Shown: positions 7,273 through 10,141 of the stretch, piece by piece
How positions within the stretch are numbered: position 1 is the stretch's first letter
Layout: each line of letters starts with the position of its first letter
Origin: an uncultured Clostridia bacterium
GTDB taxonomy: Bacteria; Bacillota; Clostridia; Christensenellales; Aristaeellaceae
Assembly (NCBI GenBank): GCA_934621485.1
Contig: CAKTUS010000094.1
Coordinates: 1 to 10,141 of the forward strand
Reading direction: 5' to 3'
DNA: 10,141 nt
The notes under the pieces: generated by a model
Seen by the model: the letters and a program-made list of their open reading frames with translations, nothing else
What the model was told of the DNA's origin: nothing
The model's database searches: none
Program-made: the position numbers and the translations under genes

Positions 7273-7974
7273 ATGAAAGGAAAGATCAAATACCAAACCA
7301 TTTTCCAGCACCAGCCCCTATACGCTCCCAAGGGATGGAACGAGGAAGAGAAGCGCTTTGTACGCACTTTACAGGGGATTTTGGAGGATATTTACAAGCG
7401 GTACGGCCGTTTGGGGCTGAATGACCTGAGAAAGGTGTTCCGCGGCACGGTGACCGGGCTGGAAAGCGACATGGGCGCCGTACAGGGGAACGTGACCACG
7501 CTGGCGGGCGCATTTGAACAGCTGGCCGCGGCGGTAACGACGCTGAACACAACCAAGCTGGCCAGGAGCGAACTGCTCGACGCGGTATACCCTGTTGGCA
7601 GCCTGTACATGAGCGTGAACGCCGCCGAGCCTTCCGCCCTGTTTGGCGGCGCGTGGGAGCGGCTGAAAGACCGCTTTTTGCTGGCGGCAGGTGACACGTA
7701 TGAGGCCGGGGCCACGGGCGGAGAGGCGACGCATACGCTGACGGCGGAAGAAATGCCAAGCCATAGCCATTCCGGCATTTATTGGGGGGATAATACGCTG
7801 CCGGAACGAGAAGCAAGCAATGATAGCGGAAGCGTTTGCCGCCACTTGCAATCGGCGGACGCAGCTGGCAGCATTGACGACAATGAATATCTTACGGGAG
7901 ACGCCGGCGGCGGCGCGGCCCACAACAACATGCCGCCCTATCTGACAGTGTACATGTGGAAACGGACGGCATGA
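7273..7974 (+). CDS. Tail-collar / Gp10 C-terminal domain protein
   Basis: 233 residues; a tail-tip or fibre protein, probably trimeric. Domains: an N-terminal attachment segment (1-50) with EEEKRFVRTLQGILEDIYKR, typical of Firmicutes phage collar proteins; a Val/Leu/Thr heptad-like stretch (about 58-104) suited to a trimeric stalk; and a C-terminal collar domain (105-233) with YPVGSLYMSVN, FGGAWERLKDRFLLAAGDTY, GGEATHTLTAEEMPSHSHSG and HNNMPPYLTVYMWKRTA. The HSH pair is H164/H166; such histidines coordinate metal in the T4 gp12 receptor-binding tip, so metal binding is plausible here. The domain also occurs in T4 gp10. The protein is short, with no obvious separate receptor domain, so binding may be shared with downstream proteins. 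No alternative in-frame start exists, although the SD spacer is only two bases. Confidence 0.88.
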   Translation: MKGKIKYQTIFQHQPLYAPKGWNEEEKRFVRTLQGILEDIYKRYGRLGLNDLRKVFRGTVTGLESDMGAVQGNVTTLAGAFEQLAAAVTTLNTTKLARSELLDAVYPVGSLYMSVNAAEPSALFGGAWERLKDRFLLAAGDTYEAGATGGEATHTLTAEEMPSHSHSGIYWGDNTLPEREASNDSGSVCRHLQSADAAGSIDDNEYLTGDAGGGAAHNNMPPYLTVYMWKRTA

Positions 7975-7978
7975 GCCG

Positions 7979-7986
7979 AAAGGAGG
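7979..7986 (+). promoter_or_regulatory. Ribosome binding site deciding a TTG start
   Basis: AAAGGAGG with a 9-base spacer to TTG at 7996. No ATG or GTG is in frame nearby, and the next in-frame ATG falls about 20 codons later inside a conserved strand. Confidence 0.8.
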
Positions 7987-7995
7987 AAGGGGCTT

Positions 7996-8334
7996 TTGTT
8001 TATCATCAACGGAAAAAACATTGAATTGACCCGGGGGGACAGCTTTTCTTTTACCATGACCTTCACCGGGAGAACGCTGCCGGTTGGTACGCAGGCGCTT
8101 TTTACCCTGAAAAAGCGGGTGAAGGACGACACGGCCGTAATTGAAAAGACGGTGGGCGTAACAAGCAACGTGGCGGCAGTTCGCCTGGTTCCATCTGATA
8201 CGGCAGAGCTGGCTACGGGCACTTATTTTTGGGACATGCGTGTGCTGATACCCGGCGACGACGGAACGGAAGTGCGCACCCCCATGGAATATGCAACCTT
8301 CCAATTGCTGGAGGTGATCGGCGATGCAGACTGA
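7996..8334 (+). CDS. Small beta-rich tail-associated protein (TTG start)
   Basis: 112 residues, all-beta by pattern. It begins FIINGKNIELTRGDSFSFTM (2-21), then alternating strands with FTLKKRVKDD, VIEKTVGV, LVPSDTAELATGTYFWDMRV and a final EYATFQLLEV. The 'I.L.RGD...F ... F.LKK ... L...DT..L..G.Y.WD.R' pattern is common in small proteins beside Firmicutes tail-fibre genes and resembles the N-terminal beta-sandwich of BppU-type baseplate proteins; I cannot place it more exactly. A linker or capping part of the fibre complex is likely but unproven. The start is TTG, supported by a strong AAAGGAGG site. The stop overlaps the next gene by 11 bases. The RGD tripeptide is part of the strand pattern; there is no reason to read it as an integrin motif. 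Confidence 0.72.
   Translation: MFIINGKNIELTRGDSFSFTMTFTGRTLPVGTQALFTLKKRVKDDTAVIEKTVGVTSNVAAVRLVPSDTAELATGTYFWDMRVLIPGDDGTEVRTPMEYATFQLLEVIGDAD
8310..8318 (+). promoter_or_regulatory. Nine-base Shine-Dalgarno site
   Basis: GGAGGTGAT is complementary over all nine bases to the usual anti-Shine-Dalgarno tail of 16S rRNA. It lies inside the preceding gene, five bases before the ATG at 8324, and supports efficient start of the overlapping tail gene. Confidence 0.75.
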
Positions 8335-8887
8335 CGCGCAGCTTCAGGCCGAGGTGACGCTTTTTCGCGGATACAGCGCCTATGAAATAGCGGTGCAGCA
8401 CGGGTTTGAGGGCACGGAAGCGGACTGGTTGGTCAGCCTGAACGCTACCTCCGCTACGGTGAACGGCCAAAGCCGGGACGAAAACGGCGACATTAAGCTG
8501 TATGCAACCCATATTCCTGTCAGCGGGGAGGAAGGCGCGCCAAGCGTGGCCCAAGAGCTGGAAAGCAAGATGAGCGTTCAGGCGGCGCTGCAAGCCATTA
8601 GCCAAAAGGCCAGTACCGCCGCTTATACGGCGCTGTTTTCGGCCGACGGATGGAACGCATCCGCTCCATACAGTCAGACCGTAAGCGTAACGGGTCTTCT
8701 GTCCACAGACAACCCGCTTGTGGACGTAAGCCTGAGCGATGCGGGCACAGCCGAGGCAGGAAAGGCGCGAACCGACGCCTGGACCTTTGTGGGCCGGGTG
8801 GAGGCGGGCGCAGGAACTGTGACGGCTTATTGCTATGAGGAAAAACCGACGGTAGACTTGCCGGTGATTTTGAAGGTGGTGCGGTAA
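8324..8887 (+). CDS. Modular tail fibre protein with SAYEIAV motif
   Basis: 187 residues. Modules seen: YSAYEIAVQHGFEGTEADWL (17-36), a short helix-turn unit widespread in Firmicutes phage tail and fibre proteins; TVNGQSRDENGDIKL (45-59), the 'VNG...D.NG...L' hinge unit repeated in many fibre shafts, here present once; a helical stretch (about 73-105) with Gln/Ala/Ser; and a C-terminal beta domain (about 108-187) with GWNASAPYSQTVSVTGLLS and WTFVGRVEAGAGTVTAYCYEE. The C-terminal domain resembles small beta-sandwich tips of fibres. It probably bridges the tail to a receptor-binding part. Its start overlaps the previous gene by 11 bases and its stop abuts the ATG of the next gene, so these three are probably translated as a unit. 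Exact function is inferred. Confidence 0.75.
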   Translation: MQTDAQLQAEVTLFRGYSAYEIAVQHGFEGTEADWLVSLNATSATVNGQSRDENGDIKLYATHIPVSGEEGAPSVAQELESKMSVQAALQAISQKASTAAYTALFSADGWNASAPYSQTVSVTGLLSTDNPLVDVSLSDAGTAEAGKARTDAWTFVGRVEAGAGTVTAYCYEEKPTVDLPVILKVVR

Positions 8888-9955
8888 ATGGGCGAAGGGT
8901 TGATTGTGCGACGGGGAGGACAAGCTTATAAGCTGCCGGTGCTGAACGAAAGCTACCCGCAGGATGCGATGGTGGTGGCGTCTGCCGGCGCGAGCGCTGC
9001 GTTCAGCCTGGTGATTGCCGAACCCGGAAATCCGGCGGAATACACGTACAAATGGTATAAGGGCGGCAATCTGGTGAGCGGAGCCACGGGGCCTGCCCTG
9101 AACCTGACGGGGCTGACGGCGGCCACAACAACGAACATCTATTGTGAGGTGACCAACAAGGCGGGCACGGTCACCAGCCGCGTAGCCACCCTGACGGTGC
9201 AGGACTGGAAGCCTGCTTACACCTACACGGGCAATGCACAGCTTATCGACGACGGGAATTATCATTGGCGTATCAAATTTCTGACCAGCGGCGTGCTGAA
9301 GTTTACATCGTTGGGAAATGGGGACAGTCTCGACGTATTCTGCCTCGGCGGCGGCGGTTCCCCCTCAAATGCAAGCGGCGCTAAGGGCGGCGGAGGCGGT
9401 GGATATACGACAACGCAAAAAGGGGTTGTCGCAGCGCTTAACACGGATTATCCGATTGTTGTGGGCGCGGGCGGAACGGCGGCAGGCGTAGGCGGCGGCC
9501 AAACCAGCGCGCTCGGAACCGTGGCCAATGGCGGCGGCGCAACCGTAGACACAACCAATCATCAATATGACGGCTGCGACGGCGGATCTGGCGGCGGAGC
9601 TGCTAATTACAGCGGCAACTACCCTGCCGGCGATGGCGGCTCTGATGGAAATGATGGGGGAGATGGCCTTAGTTCCAGTAATTCTTCTGGCTATTTGGGT
9701 AAGGGCGGAAAAGGGCAAGGAACGACGACCCGCGAGTTTGGCGAAGCAACCGGCACATTGTATGCGGGCGGCGGAGCAGGCAAGAACGGCGGTGGTGGCG
9801 GCGGAACCAATGCGGGCGACGGCAGCGGCGGCGAAGGCGGCGGCGCAAGCCAGCTCGTAGCGGCCCCTGCGAATTACGGCGGCGGCGGCTCTCAAGCCTA
9901 TCCGGCAGGCGGAAGCGGCATTGTGGTCATTCGCAATCACAGGGAGGCGGCATAA
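8888..9955 (+). CDS. Ig-like plus glycine-rich tail adhesin
   Basis: 355 residues. Residues about 25-105 form an Ig-like domain: KWYKGGN with W56, then IYCEVTNKAGTVTSRVATLTV with C86. A beta segment (108-150) leads into a glycine-rich domain from about 154 to 345, in which about a third of residues are Gly, in runs of two to six separated by Ser/Ala/Asn/Asp. It ends GGSGIVVIRNH, the usual close of glycine-rich phage and surface domains. By analogy with glycine-rich adhesins such as gp38 of T4-like phage S16, where polyglycine helices form a lattice with variable receptor-binding loops between them, this is the best receptor-binding candidate in the window. Here the order (Ig then Gly-rich) differs from gp38, so homology is not claimed. 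The ATG directly follows the preceding TAA; a weak AAGGTGG lies nearby. Codon use changes between about 9635 and 9725. Confidence 0.8.
   Translation: MGEGLIVRRGGQAYKLPVLNESYPQDAMVVASAGASAAFSLVIAEPGNPAEYTYKWYKGGNLVSGATGPALNLTGLTAATTTNIYCEVTNKAGTVTSRVATLTVQDWKPAYTYTGNAQLIDDGNYHWRIKFLTSGVLKFTSLGNGDSLDVFCLGGGGSPSNASGAKGGGGGGYTTTQKGVVAALNTDYPIVVGAGGTAAGVGGGQTSALGTVANGGGATVDTTNHQYDGCDGGSGGGAANYSGNYPAGDGGSDGNDGGDGLSSSNSSGYLGKGGKGQGTTTREFGEATGTLYAGGGAGKNGGGGGGTNAGDGSGGEGGGASQLVAAPANYGGGGSQAYPAGGSGIVVIRNHREAA
9635..9725 (+). other. Compositionally distinct patch in the adhesin gene
   Basis: Inside the glycine-rich region, codons shift from the GGC/AGC-type used elsewhere to GGA, GGG, GGT, TCT, AGT and CTT, and the DNA becomes visibly AT-richer. 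The frame is intact. This may mark a recently exchanged receptor-loop segment. Confidence 0.4.
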
Positions 9956-9958
9956 AAA

Positions 9959-10141
9959 ATGGTATATGCTTTGATTGAAAACGGGATTGTAGCCAATATC
10001 ATCTGGCTGTATTCGGGAAACGCGGCGGATTTTCCTTGCGCCGTACCATTGGGCGATATTCCTGCCGCTGTAGGCGATACCTACGATGGGGTGCATTTTT
10101 ACCGGGATGGCGTGCGGGTGCTCTCTCCCCTGGAAAAGGCC
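9959..10141 (+). CDS. Small tail-linked protein (3' partial), function unknown
   Basis: 61 codons are visible and the frame is open to the last base. It begins MVYALIENGIVANIIWLYSG, continues ADFPCAVPLGDIPAAVGDTY and then HFYRDGVRVLSPLEKA. The opening 'YA.I.NG.V.NII.L' and later 'GD.Y..G.FYRDG..V' resemble short proteins, often annotated hypothetical, encoded after tail-fibre genes in Firmicutes phages; some family members are thought to help fibre assembly. That role is inferred from position only. The start ATG follows the adhesin stop by three bases, with AGGGAGG (9941-9947) eleven bases upstream, inside the adhesin's last codons. Confidence 0.7.
   Translation, partial: MVYALIENGIVANIIWLYSGNAADFPCAVPLGDIPAAVGDTYDGVHFYRDGVRVLSPLEKA

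Noticed and set aside
6686..7276. Overlapping + strand open frames inside real genes (also 975-1466, 2451-3050, 5044-5439)
   Set aside because: They sit in a second frame of genes with clear family patterns, and their own translations are Arg/Ala/Gly-rich with no motif.
5790..7367. A 525-codon open frame on the minus strand, and similar ones at 1891-3111, 4985-5773, 7369-8304 and 8213-9265
   Set aside because: They lie opposite well-supported + strand genes, have Ala/His/Arg-rich low-complexity translations typical of antisense frames in GC-rich DNA, and show no recognisable domain.
9340..9920. GGC-rich repeats as a tandem repeat array or CRISPR-like structure
   Set aside because: The spacing is irregular and follows codons of a glycine-rich protein; no fixed repeat unit or spacers.
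8888..9955. Variable region of a diversity-generating retroelement
   Set aside because: No reverse transcriptase, template repeat or adenine-targeted codon pattern is visible, and the Gly-rich domain is not the C-type lectin fold typical of such targets.
9365..10096. Minus-strand frame of 243 codons and plus-strand frame 9567-9860 in the adhesin gene
   Set aside because: Both are Ala-rich products of GGC-rich glycine codons read in other frames.

Overview
This window is a virion-morphogenesis block from a tailed bacteriophage or prophage. Every gene is on the + strand and they are packed head to tail; the longest gap is 77 bases, so there is no gene-free stretch over 300 bases. Strong Shine-Dalgarno sites (AAAGGAGG or AAAAGGAGG type) precede most genes and the DNA is fairly GC-rich (55-60% by eye). 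Together with tail proteins of the 'SAYEIAV' and Gp10-collar types, this suggests a Firmicutes host, probably a gut clostridium. That host call is inference. No integrase, repressor, lysis or replication gene lies here, so free phage and prophage cannot be told apart.

Layout. (1) Packaging and head, 1-4995: the large terminase subunit (5' end outside the window), a P22-like portal with a long C-terminal coiled coil, a 138-residue protein in the scaffold position, and an N4-gp56 family major capsid protein with an inserted domain. (2) Connector, 5066-7223: a 77-residue post-capsid protein, a 133-residue putative head-tail adaptor, and a 495-residue putative beta-propeller nozzle or stopper of the P22 gp10 kind. 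(3) Tail-tip and host-binding cassette, 7273-10141: a Gp10/tail-collar protein with an HSH motif, a small beta-rich protein starting at TTG, a modular 'SAYEIAV' tail protein, an Ig-like plus glycine-rich adhesin, and a small gene cut by the window end.

How they work together. The terminase pumps DNA through the portal into a procapsid built from the capsid protein, with the 138-residue protein as candidate scaffold. The adaptor and the propeller protein then close the portal and form a short tail to which the fibre proteins attach. No tape-measure or major tail-tube gene lies between connector and fibres, so a short-tailed (podovirus-like) particle is the best reading.

Non-coding signals are few: a strong 12-bp hairpin just after the capsid gene, an AT-rich island with a weak promoter-like pair just before it, and a hairpin in the leader of the collar gene. 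I saw no defence system, RNA gene, CRISPR array, insertion sequence or attachment site. The best leads are the glycine-rich adhesin with a patch of different codon use, the capsid insertion, the scaffold candidate and the post-capsid hairpin.
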